A stretch of DNA of 64,000 nucleotides from Pseudomonas sp. QTF5 (GTDB taxonomy: Bacteria > Pseudomonadota > Gammaproteobacteria > Pseudomonadales > Pseudomonadaceae). Where the stretch lies: contig NZ_AZRW02000033.1 in assembly GCF_000512695.2 (NCBI RefSeq), forward strand, positions 1 through 64,000. The letters run 5' to 3'. Of the stretch, positions 43,575 through 51,243 are shown piece after piece; positions within the stretch are counted from its first letter, which is position 1, and every line of letters starts with the position of its first letter. The notes below the pieces were generated by a model. It had not been told where the DNA came from. It did not search any database and was given only the letters and a program-made list of their open reading frames with translations. The position numbers and the translations under genes were made by a program.

Positions 43575-44471
43575 TCACCTTTCATCAACAGTATCCATCT
43601 TGGTGACTCGAGTAATGAATCGCTGCAACTGCTCACTAGGGACGCTGGAGGAACGGAGCAGATAGCTGGTCAGCAAGGGCGGATCACCAGCCAATGGTCG
43701 AGTGATGATCTCGGTACTCTGACACAGCGCCATTTGCGCTTCACAGACAAGCCCGACTCCATAACCGGCCGCCACCAGAGAGAGCATGACTTCCTGGCTG
43801 GACACGCGTTCGGCTACGATCACAGGCGCTGGTGTCTGACGCAGCAGGTTTTCAATCTGTTGGTAGAGCCCGGTGTGGGTCTTTGGATGAAAAAGCACCA
43901 GCGGATAGTTCAGCGCTTCTGCCAACGGGATCTGTTTGAGGGCCAGAAGAGGATGGCGCGCAGGTACTGCGACCATCAAAGGTGTCCGCCACATGGCTTG
44001 AGCTGCCAAACCCTGACCTACGTCGTTTGAACGCGCGAACCCGACATCGAACAAGTTCTCGCGCAGCCCCTTTAACTGCTGAGAGAGTGAGACTTCGTAC
44101 AGGCGTATTTCCACCTCAGGTTCTTCTTCTCGACTTTGTGCAAGGATCGCTGACAAACGCTGGGGTAAGACGCCATCTGACAGAGCTATGCGTAATGAAC
44201 CGCGGTAACCGGCGACGGCTGCCTGTACATTGCAGCGAGCTTGTTCCACGGCCTGAAAGATTTTTTGTACGTCGCTTGCAAGCACTTCCCCGGGCCACGT
44301 TAACCGAGTGCCACGCGAGTTTCTGTCAAACAGCTGAGCACCAATCTCTGACTCGAGCTCCTTGATCGTCCTGGATAGCGGTGACTGCTCGATGTGTAAA
44401 CGTTCCGCAGCTCGCGCGAAGTGAAGCTCTTCCGCAACAGCCATGAAGCCGCGTAGATGGCGAAGTTCCAA
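43575..44471 (-). CDS. LysR-family transcriptional regulator, possible TciR counterpart
   Basis: A 298-aa LysR protein. The helix-turn-helix is at residues about 1-60 (MELRHLRGFMAVAEELHFAR, then EQSPLSRTIKELESEIGAQL), followed by a periplasmic-binding-protein-like effector domain. The start codon is TTG at 44471 with AAGGA 7 bases upstream, which fits the conserved LysR N terminus exactly. It lies between the candidate bisR and small unknown genes. A TciR-like role in starting ICE transfer is suggested by position only. Confidence 0.85.
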   Translation of the reverse strand: MELRHLRGFMAVAEELHFARAAERLHIEQSPLSRTIKELESEIGAQLFDRNSRGTRLTWPGEVLASDVQKIFQAVEQARCNVQAAVAGYRGSLRIALSDGVLPQRLSAILAQSREEEPEVEIRLYEVSLSQQLKGLRENLFDVGFARSNDVGQGLAAQAMWRTPLMVAVPARHPLLALKQIPLAEALNYPLVLFHPKTHTGLYQQIENLLRQTPAPVIVAERVSSQEVMLSLVAAGYGVGLVCEAQMALCQSTEIITRPLAGDPPLLTSYLLRSSSVPSEQLQRFITRVTKMDTVDER

Positions 44472-44564
44472 TAGGATTCCTTAGCGGCCACCCCGGCTGT
44501 AGGAGCACAGCGAGGTAGTAGCGCAATTGATGACTTGTGTATCGACGAGGTTGCTACGGTTTTT

Positions 44565-44819
44565 TTACGATTGTGATTGAAGCTGTTCGAGCAGATCCAA
44601 CCCATCTTGAAGGGGCAGGTAGGCAGATAGAATCAGTCGATAAAAGTCAGCTTTCTCTGAGTGCTCAAATGACACTGATGTCAACGCTTCTAACAAGCCT
44701 GTCCCTGCCCGGATCCGCAGGAGCGCGTTTTCCAACAGTTGTGAGGCGCCAGCATTGGTGTCGAGCAGCACCACCGAAGTGGCGGTTGCATTGGTTTTTA
44801 AGGGGTGGTAACGATCCAT
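44565..44819 (-). CDS. Small unknown protein upstream of the LysR gene
   Basis: 84 aa, starting MDRYHPLKTNATATSVVLLD, with CAGGAG 9 bases before the ATG. Helical and leucine-rich, with NAGASQLLENALLRIRAGTG resembling short Pseudomonas DUF3077-type proteins, a weak likeness. Overlaps the upstream small gene by 22 bases. Confidence 0.55.
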   Translation of the reverse strand: MDRYHPLKTNATATSVVLLDTNAGASQLLENALLRIRAGTGLLEALTSVSFEHSEKADFYRLILSAYLPLQDGLDLLEQLQSQS

Positions 44820-45025
44820 GTTTCAACAGCTCCTGAGTTATCAACTGAGATCCGAATTAGACGGTTGATTACTTGATGACTTTGAGGGGGCGAGGTGCCG
44901 GAAGAGGAGGGCAGGAAGTCATTGGCACTCAACTGTGTAGTACTTTTCAGCAATGGTTGTAGTGCCAAGTCGTCCCTCGATGGGTGGGTAATAAGTGCGT
45001 TGTTTCGTAGGTAATATTTGGTCAT
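44798..45025 (-). CDS. Small unknown protein, possibly ICE-encoded
   Basis: 75 aa, starting MTKYYLRNNALITHPSRDDL and ending in a strand-like RISVDNSGAVETWIVTTP. No good ribosome binding site (CGGACA). The 22-base overlap with the next gene suggests coupled translation. Unknown function. Confidence 0.5.
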   Translation of the reverse strand: MTKYYLRNNALITHPSRDDLALQPLLKSTTQLSANDFLPSSSGTSPPQSHQVINRLIRISVDNSGAVETWIVTTP

Positions 45026-45120
45026 TGTCCGATGCTGTGCAATTGCGCAAGTTGATCGAAATTGGCGCAGGTTGCTGCTATTTTGGCGTCATCCAGCATC
45101 AGCGACTAAGTACTAATTGA

Positions 45121-45927
45121 ATGCGTGAATTTTTCCCTTCCAACTTGAAACACCTTTGCCGTCATTGCCGCTCGATTTCCGAAGTTTGTCGAAAGCTGAA
45201 AATTCATCGTGGTCAGTTCAACAAGTACTTGAGAGGAAACAGTTTTCCAGCACCCTTCAATCTCAAGCGTATTTGCGATTTTTTCGGTGTGGAGGAGTAT
45301 GAAATTGCCTTGCCGACGGAACAATTCATTCGCCTTGTCAGTGACCGGAAACGTCCAACGACACTGTCCCTGGTAACGGCCCCTCAGAGAGCAGTCGAGC
45401 ACTTGCGGCAGCGGTCTTCACCTCAGCTTCAATCTTTGGTTGGCTATTACCATGAGTATGGTTACTCGATGTCTGACTCAGGACACATCCTGTGTGCACT
45501 GGTGAACATCCATGAAGCAGACGGCCACTTCGTGTACGAGCGCAATGAGCGCTTAAAGACCAACATCCTGGGGCGCGAGGATGAGCTCTATCAGTACAGG
45601 GGCGTCGCCTACTATCTGGGCGATCGACTGTTTCTGATCGACTACGAATCTTTGGCCTCCAGTGAGATCAATCAAACCATTCTGATTCCCAGTTTCAAGA
45701 ACCGAAACACTCGTCTCAATGGCCTGAAAATGGGAGTGACTGCGTGTGACCATCGAACGCCGGTGTGCTCGCGTGTGGTGTGGGATTTTCTGGGAAAGGA
45801 TGTCTGTCGTCTCAATGCCTATCGACGGGTTCGTCTGTACGGTGCTGACGATCAGGAAATAGATGCCGACTTAAAAACGCGGTTGTCCCAGACGCAAATT
45901 ATTGATGGGTTGTTCCAGATGGTCTGA
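45121..45927 (+). CDS. Helix-turn-helix transcriptional regulator with a large unknown C-terminal domain
   Basis: 268 aa. Residues about 8-62 form an XRE-like helix-turn-helix (SISEVCRKLKIHRGQFNKYL, FNLKRICDFFGVEEYEI). The remaining 200 residues have mixed alpha/beta character with no family recognised (SLVGYYHEYGYSMSDSGHIL, GVAYYLGDRLFLIDYESLAS); they may bind a ligand. No Shine-Dalgarno sequence precedes the ATG at 45121, so translation may be leaderless. It diverges from the small-gene/LysR group and could control that intergenic region. Confidence 0.75.
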   Translation: MREFFPSNLKHLCRHCRSISEVCRKLKIHRGQFNKYLRGNSFPAPFNLKRICDFFGVEEYEIALPTEQFIRLVSDRKRPTTLSLVTAPQRAVEHLRQRSSPQLQSLVGYYHEYGYSMSDSGHILCALVNIHEADGHFVYERNERLKTNILGREDELYQYRGVAYYLGDRLFLIDYESLASSEINQTILIPSFKNRNTRLNGLKMGVTACDHRTPVCSRVVWDFLGKDVCRLNAYRRVRLYGADDQEIDADLKTRLSQTQIIDGLFQMV

Positions 45928-46189
45928 GAACCATGGGCAGCGAACGAGCATTCTGACGTACATGCAGCAGACAGCAAGTTCCCTAACTTGCAAATGCGTT
46001 TACAACCAAGGCCGGCGGCGGTGCGGATATTGCAAATTCCGAGAAAGCCCAAGCATAGCAGCAACAGTGCCCCCAATCGGGAACCTGCTAGGTTGATTGG
46101 AGTATGATCAGCTAATGAAGCTGTCACCGGCTACTTTCGACCCAGCGTCATAGACATCCGCCACCGCCATCAGCCGGGCGCTGATGGGA
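45928..46189. other. Intergenic region before the small ORF and the IS
   Basis: About 260 bases. Open frames here have no recognisable protein features. Nothing else was identified. Confidence 0.3.
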
Positions 46190-46363
46190 ATGTCGTCAGA
46201 GGCCAGCCCCTGCCGGAGCCCGGACATCAACAAGTCCATTGTCGATCTGGATAGCGCAATCGCCAAAGCGGTGAGTGCTGCCAAGGCTACTGGCCTGCCT
46301 CAAGGGCTGGTCGTATCTCTTGCACGGGCATGCCCAAGTGCAGACGAACGCTCGGGCATGTGA
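46190..46363 (+). pseudogene. Small ORF with apparent frameshift
   Basis: The frame from ATG 46190 reads DINKSIVDLDSAIAKAVSAA then KATGLPQGLVV, and then shifts character. In the second frame the next bases read LLHGHAQVQTNARACELDG, which continues the protein naturally. A single extra base near 46316 would explain this. The parent appears to be a small helical protein of roughly 65-70 residues. It is probably inactivated in the sequence as given. Confidence 0.4.
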
Positions 46364-46364
46364 A

Positions 46365-46533
46365 CTAGATGGATGGGAGGCGCCAAGAATTAAGCCTTGC
46401 ACATTCAGCTTCTGCTTCCGGGCGGGTCGGGTAGGTTGGCTTTAACCGGTGCTTGTCCTGATTGTCGTAAATGTTGAAGCCGCTCGGTGCTGACTTGCAG
46501 TAGCAGCGACCCCCTGCATGTGCAGGCTCTGTC
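46365..46533 (-). pseudogene. 3' part of a 69-codon gene split by the IS21-family element
   Basis: Encodes the last 53 residues (PAHAGGRCYCKSAPSGFNIY ... ARLNSWRLPSI) and includes the 7-bp target duplicate CTCTGTC (46527-46533). Joined to 49110-49157 with one duplicate removed it restores an uninterrupted frame MIPRFVAVPAIPAETE-PAHAGG. Protein of unknown function; probably part of the ICE or its flank. Confidence 0.7.
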
Positions 46534-46699
46534 TGCGGATTCCACGGTGATCCGGCCACTCATTCCATGAACATCCGGCCACTGATTCCAAGGTGATCCG
46601 GCCACCCGTTCCACGCTCATCCGGCCACCCTTAAGGCAGGCAGCAACGCAGGATTAATTCACTACCATCGACCTCTTTTATCGAAGCAGAGAGGTCGTC

Positions 46700-48229
46700 G
46701 TGGAGCGGTTATCCATGCGTAAGATTCGAGAAGTGCTACGTCTCAAATTCGAGGTCGGCCTATCTGCCCGGCAGGTCGCTGTCAGCTTGCAAGTAGGACG
46801 AGCCAGCGTCGGTGAGTACCTCAATCGTTTTGCTGCCAGCGGGCTGACTTGGCCCTCTGCGCTAACGGACGTCGAGTTGCAACGGCGACTTTTTCCACCT
46901 CCGCCTGCCGTCCCCAGCGATCAACGTCCAATACCCGACTGGGCATGGGCTCATGCCGAACTACGCCGCCCCGGCGTAACGTTGGCCCTGCTCTGGCAAG
47001 AGTACCGACTCGCCCATCCGCAAGGCTTCCAATACAGCTGGTTCTGCGAGCACTACCGCCTCTGGGCTGCCAAGGTAGATGTGGTCATGCGCCAGGAACA
47101 CCGTGCCGGCGAAAAACTGTTTGTCGATTACGCCGGCCAGACCGTACCGGTCATTGATCGGCGAACCGGCGAGATCCGCCAGACCCAGATATTCGTCGCC
47201 GTCCTCGGCGCGTCCAGCTACACCTTCGCCGAGGCCACCTGGTCGCAGAAACTGCCCGACTGGCTGGGCTCGCACGTGCGCTGCTTCGCCTTTCTCGGCG
47301 GTACATCGCAGATCCTGGTACCGGACAATCTGCGCAGCGGCGTTACCAAAGCGCATCGTTACGAGCCCGATATCAACCCCAGTTACCGCGACCTCGCCGA
47401 GCATTACGGCGTGGCCGTGTTGCCTGCCAGATCTCGCAAGCCTCGGGACAAAGCCAAGGTCGAAGTCGGCGTGCAAGTGGTCGAGCGCTGGATCCTGGCG
47501 GTGCTGCGCAACCGCCAGTTCTTCTCGCTGGGCGAACTCAACACAGCCATCGCGCTGCTGCTGGATCGCCTCAATCAGAAGCCCTTCAAGAAGCTGCCCG
47601 GCTCACGCCGGTCAGCCTTCGAGAGCATCGACCAACCGGCGCTGCAAGCGCTGCCGGAACACCCTTACGTCTACGCCGAATGGAAAGAGGTGCGAGTACA
47701 CATCGACTACCACGTCGAGGTCGACGGCCATTACTACTCGGTGCCGTATCAGTTGGTGAAGCACCAACTCGAAGTGCGGCTGACTGCGCAGACCGTCGAG
47801 TGCTTCCACGCCAACCAGCGCGTGGCCAGCCATCTGCGCTCAGCACATAAAGGCCGCCACACCACCCAAACCGAGCACATGCCCAAGAGCCACCGCGAAC
47901 ACGCCGAGTGGACGCCCCAGCGACTGATCCGCTGGGCTGAGCAGACGGGCCCTAATACGGCCGGTGTCATCGCCTACATCCTCGAACGCCGAATCCATCC
48001 GCAGCACGGATTCCGAGCCTGCCTGGGCATCCTGCGACTAAGCAAACAGCACGGCGAAGAGCGGCTGGAAGCCGCTTGCCAGCGTGCGCTGGCGCTGGGC
48101 GCATGCAGTTACAAAAGCCTCGAATCGATCCTGCGCCAAGGGCTGGAACGGCTGCCGCTGGCCCAGCAAAACCTGCCCCTGCTACCCGACGAGCACGTCA
48201 ACCTGCGCGGCCCCGGCTACTACCACTGA
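46700..48229 (+). CDS. istA: IS21-family transposase IstA
   Basis: A 509-aa DDE transposase. N-terminal helix-turn-helix (GLSARQVAVSLQVGRASVGE), catalytic core with FVDYAGQTVPV (first Asp), ILVPDNLRSGVTK (second Asp) and the Glu in KAKVEVGVQVVERWILAVL, then the C-terminal beta-barrel domain. Followed after 20 bases by istB, as usual. Confidence 0.94.
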   Translation: MERLSMRKIREVLRLKFEVGLSARQVAVSLQVGRASVGEYLNRFAASGLTWPSALTDVELQRRLFPPPPAVPSDQRPIPDWAWAHAELRRPGVTLALLWQEYRLAHPQGFQYSWFCEHYRLWAAKVDVVMRQEHRAGEKLFVDYAGQTVPVIDRRTGEIRQTQIFVAVLGASSYTFAEATWSQKLPDWLGSHVRCFAFLGGTSQILVPDNLRSGVTKAHRYEPDINPSYRDLAEHYGVAVLPARSRKPRDKAKVEVGVQVVERWILAVLRNRQFFSLGELNTAIALLLDRLNQKPFKKLPGSRRSAFESIDQPALQALPEHPYVYAEWKEVRVHIDYHVEVDGHYYSVPYQLVKHQLEVRLTAQTVECFHANQRVASHLRSAHKGRHTTQTEHMPKSHREHAEWTPQRLIRWAEQTGPNTAGVIAYILERRIHPQHGFRACLGILRLSKQHGEERLEAACQRALALGACSYKSLESILRQGLERLPLAQQNLPLLPDEHVNLRGPGYYH

Positions 48230-48249
48230 CCTGAAAAAGGAGCACGAAC

Positions 48250-49005
48250 ATGCTGCCCAATCCGACACTCGATAAGCTACAAACCCTGCGACTGCACGGC
48301 ATGATCAAGGCGCTTGGCGAACAACACGCAACGCCCGACATCAACGATCTCAGCTTCGACGAACGCCTCGGCCTGATGGTCGACCGCGAGCTGACCGAGC
48401 GAGAAGATGCACGCCTGACGACTCGCCTCAAAGCCGCACGACTGCGCCATAACGCCTGCCTGGAAGACATCGATTACCGCAGCCCCCGTGGCCTGGACAA
48501 GGCGCTGATCTTGCAACTGGGCAGCGGCCAGTGGCTGCGCGACGGCCTGAACCTGATCATCGGCGGCCCGACTGGCGTAGGCAAAACATGGCTCGCCTGC
48601 GCGCTGGCCCACAAAGCTTGCCGCGACGGTTACAGCGTGCGCTATCTGCGCCTGCCGCGCTTGATGGAAGAGCTGGGCTTGGCTCACGGCGACGGTCGCT
48701 TCGCGAAACTGATGGCGGGTTATGCCAAGACCGACTTGCTGATCCTGGACGACTGGGGCTTGGCGCCGTTTACCGCTGCGCAACGGCGCGACATGCTCGA
48801 ATTGCTGGACGACCGTTATGGCAACCGCTCGACACTGGTGACCAGCCAAATGCCGGTGGACAAATGGCATGCACTGATCGGGGATCCGACCTTGGGCGAT
48901 GCGATCCTCGACCGGCTGGTGCACAACGCTTATCGAATCGAACTGAAGGGCGAATCGATGCGCAGGCGCGCAACGAAATTGACGACGGCAGGGACTTCAG
49001 ACTAA
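48250..49005 (+). CDS. istB: IS21-family helper ATPase IstB
   Basis: A 251-aa DnaC-like AAA+ ATPase that selects target DNA and stimulates IstA. Walker A GGPTGVGKTWLACALAHKA near residues 98-116 and Walker B LLILDDWGLAP near residue 157. AAGGAG precedes the ATG. Complete. Confidence 0.94.
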   Translation: MLPNPTLDKLQTLRLHGMIKALGEQHATPDINDLSFDERLGLMVDRELTEREDARLTTRLKAARLRHNACLEDIDYRSPRGLDKALILQLGSGQWLRDGLNLIIGGPTGVGKTWLACALAHKACRDGYSVRYLRLPRLMEELGLAHGDGRFAKLMAGYAKTDLLILDDWGLAPFTAAQRRDMLELLDDRYGNRSTLVTSQMPVDKWHALIGDPTLGDAILDRLVHNAYRIELKGESMRRRATKLTTAGTSD

Positions 49006-49109
49006 CAATGCAAACCTGCGTCGCTGCGCTCCGACTGCCCGGCCGGATGAGCGTGGAACAGGTGGCCGGATGCTGGTGGGCTGAGTGGCCGGATGGCGTG
49101 GAATGCGCA

Positions 49110-49157
49110 CTCTGTCTCGGCGGGAATTGCCGGAACAGCAACGAATCTTGGAATCAT
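49110..49157 (-). pseudogene. 5' part of the 69-codon gene split by the IS21-family element
   Basis: ATG at 49157 and the first 16 codons (MIPRFVAVPAIPAETE), ending in the 7-bp target duplicate. Continues at 46526 on the other side of the IS in the same frame. Confidence 0.65.
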
Positions 49158-49324
49158 GATCACTCGTCCCTGATGAAATTGTCCGATGAACTTAAGGCTT
49201 AGCGGCTGCTTACAACTAGATCAAGAAACTGAGATCAGTATCCGATGAGTAGTCCGTTGCGTTTGAAATGCAATTGAAGTCACTAATGTGATTACTACTC
49301 AATCATGCGATGCGGGAGCGATGA

Positions 49325-49468
49325 ATGACGGTAATGGTGCTGGAGTTCAAGCGCGAGGGCTGGCGAGACGCGGTCAGCACGCTACGCAAGATCGCCGATG
49401 ACCTTGAGTCGAGCGAGAAGCTCTTGAACTCACCACTGACCCATCTTGTTGTCAGGCCCATTGATTAA
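49325..49468 (+). CDS. Possible small protein, 47 aa
   Basis: Frame starting MTVMVLEFKREGWRDAVSTL and ending LVVRPID, with GGGAG 8 bases upstream. The residue pattern (amphipathic helix, charged middle LRKIADDLESSEKLL) looks like true coding sequence. No family recognised. The rest of 49158-49503 shows nothing further. Confidence 0.5.
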   Translation: MTVMVLEFKREGWRDAVSTLRKIADDLESSEKLLNSPLTHLVVRPID

Positions 49469-49503
49469 GCTTTCGGCGGGCCCAGTCGAATGCTGGTTTT
49501 TTG

Positions 49504-50046
49504 CTAAGTGCCGGACTCGGATGGAATCAAAACGACTAGATCCGTATCGCCTACGTCGACACCCGCCTGCGAAAGCAGAGTTGTAACTTGGCCACGATGA
49601 TGAGTCTGGTGGTTAAAAAAATGCATGATCAGGCTGTAAAAATCCTTATCGGACACTACACCCTTCATGTTTGCATAATTGAGGGGGCCATCCAGATCGG
49701 ACTCCGTAAGGGATTGCGCCCATTGGATGATTATTCGATCGAGCCATTCTCGATACGCTGAGAGCTCTCGAAGATTAGAGAACAACAATTGATCGAGGCT
49801 TTTCGGATCAGGAAGCTGCCTCACCGGCTCGAGCGCCAAGTAGTTCGTTGGGTGCTGGGCGAATCGCTTCAGCCAGATCGTATCTCCGACCGCCAAGTGG
49901 TTTAGGGTCCCGAGAATAGAGCCAAAAAAAGCTTTCCTATCCGCCGAGAGTTCTTCATCGGACAAGCCCCTGGCTGCTTCATAGACCTTGGCGCTCATCC
50001 ACTCGTTATAGGTTGCCATTAGACAGATATGGCTAGTGCGGCTCAT
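49504..50046 (-). CDS. DinB family protein
   Basis: About 180 aa (MSRTSHICLMATYNEWMSAK) with the four-helix-bundle DinB pattern: His in LGTLNHLAVGD and the paired His in MHFFNHQTHHRGQVTTLL, together forming a three-His metal site. DinB/YfiT-type enzymes are thiol- or metal-dependent transferases, often damage or stress induced. Start ATG 50046 preferred (AGGAT 9 bases upstream) over 50055. No operon partner. Confidence 0.87.
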   Translation of the reverse strand: MSRTSHICLMATYNEWMSAKVYEAARGLSDEELSADRKAFFGSILGTLNHLAVGDTIWLKRFAQHPTNYLALEPVRQLPDPKSLDQLLFSNLRELSAYREWLDRIIIQWAQSLTESDLDGPLNYANMKGVVSDKDFYSLIMHFFNHQTHHRGQVTTLLSQAGVDVGDTDLVVLIPSESGT

Positions 50047-50094
50047 CGTGTTCATCCTATGAGTGGGGATTTTGATAAGCGATCCTCGCTCATC

Positions 50095-50121
50095 TAAAGC
50101 CCAGTCTAGTGCTGGGCTTTG
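50095..50121. terminator. Hairpin with terminator character
   Basis: AAAGCCCAG-tctagtg-CTGGGCTTT inverted repeat upstream of the DinB gene. On the plus strand it is followed by GGTATTTCTGG, so it is at best a moderate terminator; it separates the divergent transcripts. Confidence 0.5.
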
Positions 50122-50346
50122 GTATTTCTGGTGGGCAGTATAAAGCCTGGGCGGGCCGAGCTAGATTTTAGTAGAGACGGCGTCGTCAGCTCGGCAAGCA
50201 CCGGGCTACGGAATCCGCGAAAGCGGGCGCTTCCGGATGGATGGTTGAACGTGTAACTTGTTGATACAAATATGAATCTGTATCATTTAGTTTCATATCA
50301 AGGGTGCGAGGGAGTGCATTGCCCATATAAAAATAAGGTCAAGGTA

Positions 50347-50922
50347 ATGCTCAAAATGCTACTCGTGTACGGTCATCTGATTGCCACCTGTATTGCTCTG
50401 GGGAGGGTGTTACAGGCTGATCAAAAGCTATGGAGCTGGCGCAAGGACGTGTTGAGCCAGGTACAGCGTGAATATCTCGAGGAGACTCAAAAAATTGTCA
50501 CGCTCGCGCTATTGGCTCTTTGGGGAAGTGGCTTGCTGCTGGTGCTCCAGGGTTACCTCGATGAGGGGAGCGCATATCTGCTCAATCAAAAGCTCTGGGC
50601 CAAGGTGAGTGTTGTCACGCTGCTTAGCCTTAATGGCGCTTTGCTGCATCGAATCGGTTTCCCGCTGCTGCAGAAGGCTCCCTTTGTCTTGTTACGTACC
50701 TCCGGCCGCACTCGTCTTGCTCTCTTGGGGGCCCTTTCTATGAGCGGCTGGTTATTTGCCGCTTTCCTTGGGGTAGCTCGAGCGTGGAATCATGCACTGC
50801 CTTACTTGCATGTGATGGGAGTTTTTGTCGTGTTCTCGTTGCTTGCTTGTGTAGTGGCGCTGATAGTCGCCAGTGCAGCGGGCGCTATGGGAGAGGAATG
50901 GTCACGTACCGGCAGCAAGTGA
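50347..50922 (+). CDS. Small integral membrane protein of unknown function
   Basis: About 191 aa, starting MLKMLLVYGHLIATCIALGR. Four to five hydrophobic helices are visible (residues about 1-20, 50-70, 85-105, 128-148, 155-180), with long polar connections. The start at 50347 is chosen because the upstream extension (to 50272) lacks coding features. No named family recognised. Confidence 0.7.
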   Translation: MLKMLLVYGHLIATCIALGRVLQADQKLWSWRKDVLSQVQREYLEETQKIVTLALLALWGSGLLLVLQGYLDEGSAYLLNQKLWAKVSVVTLLSLNGALLHRIGFPLLQKAPFVLLRTSGRTRLALLGALSMSGWLFAAFLGVARAWNHALPYLHVMGVFVVFSLLACVVALIVASAAGAMGEEWSRTGSK

Positions 50923-50985
50923 AGCTGGTTGTGTCGGACATTGATATGTGAACAATGTGCCGCCCGCTAAGGCGGCACAGGCGGA

Positions 50986-51168
50986 TCAAGAGGTTGAATA
51001 TTCGAGATACAGCCTTTCGAGAGCCTCTTGGTACTTATCTCCCTTTAACGTTTTTTTCAGCACTGCCAGGGCTTCGAGCGCTGAAGCCGCAGCCAGCGCC
51101 TCATTATCTCCCCGGTAGGCGGCGCGCAGTCTCGCTGCTGCGATTATCGATTCTTCAGTCGTTGGCAT
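50986..51168 (-). CDS. Small hypothetical protein
   Basis: 60 aa, MPTTEESIIAAARLRAAYRG ... ALERLYLEYSTS, alanine-rich and helical. GAGGGCA lies about 9 bases before the ATG at 51168. Ends just before the downstream plus-strand gene's 3' side. Unknown function. Confidence 0.6.
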   Translation of the reverse strand: MPTTEESIIAAARLRAAYRGDNEALAAASALEALAVLKKTLKGDKYQEALERLYLEYSTS

Positions 51169-51243
51169 GTGATTGCCCTCGAAGGATTGAATCTCACTGA
51201 TAGTCGTAACCTTCAACGATTTCAAGGTAAACGGCTGGTAACG

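Larger units (their letters stand above)
46534..49109 (+). mobile_element. Complete IS21-family insertion sequence, 2576 bp
   Basis: Ends TG...CA with imperfect terminal inverted repeats (left TGCGGATTCCACGGTGATCC; right end, reversed, TGCGCATTCCACGCCATCC). Internal copies of a CCGGCCAC-TTCCA motif recur four times inside the left end and three times inverted inside the right end, as in the multiple IstA binding sites of IS21. It is flanked by exact 7-bp direct repeats CTCTGTC (46527-46533 and 49110-49116). Both istA and istB are intact, so the element may still move. Confidence 0.9.

Noticed and set aside
45852..46127. Minus-strand 91-codon frame after the orphan regulator
   Set aside because: Overlaps the regulator's 3' end and has no coding features beyond openness.
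47079..47759. Second-frame ORFs inside istA, and antisense ORFs inside istA/istB
   Set aside because: High G+C third-position bias opens alternative frames. The istA/istB frames account for all family motifs.
46534..49109. Repeated CCGGCCAC motifs near 46550-46630 and 49040-49100 as a CRISPR-like array
   Set aside because: Few, imperfect copies located exactly at the ends of an IS21-family element, where such transposase-binding repeats are expected.
50095..50121. Hairpin near 50100 as the arm of a tRNA gene or att site
   Set aside because: No cloverleaf or anticodon arm could be built around it, and no matching direct repeat was found at the other side of the ICE.
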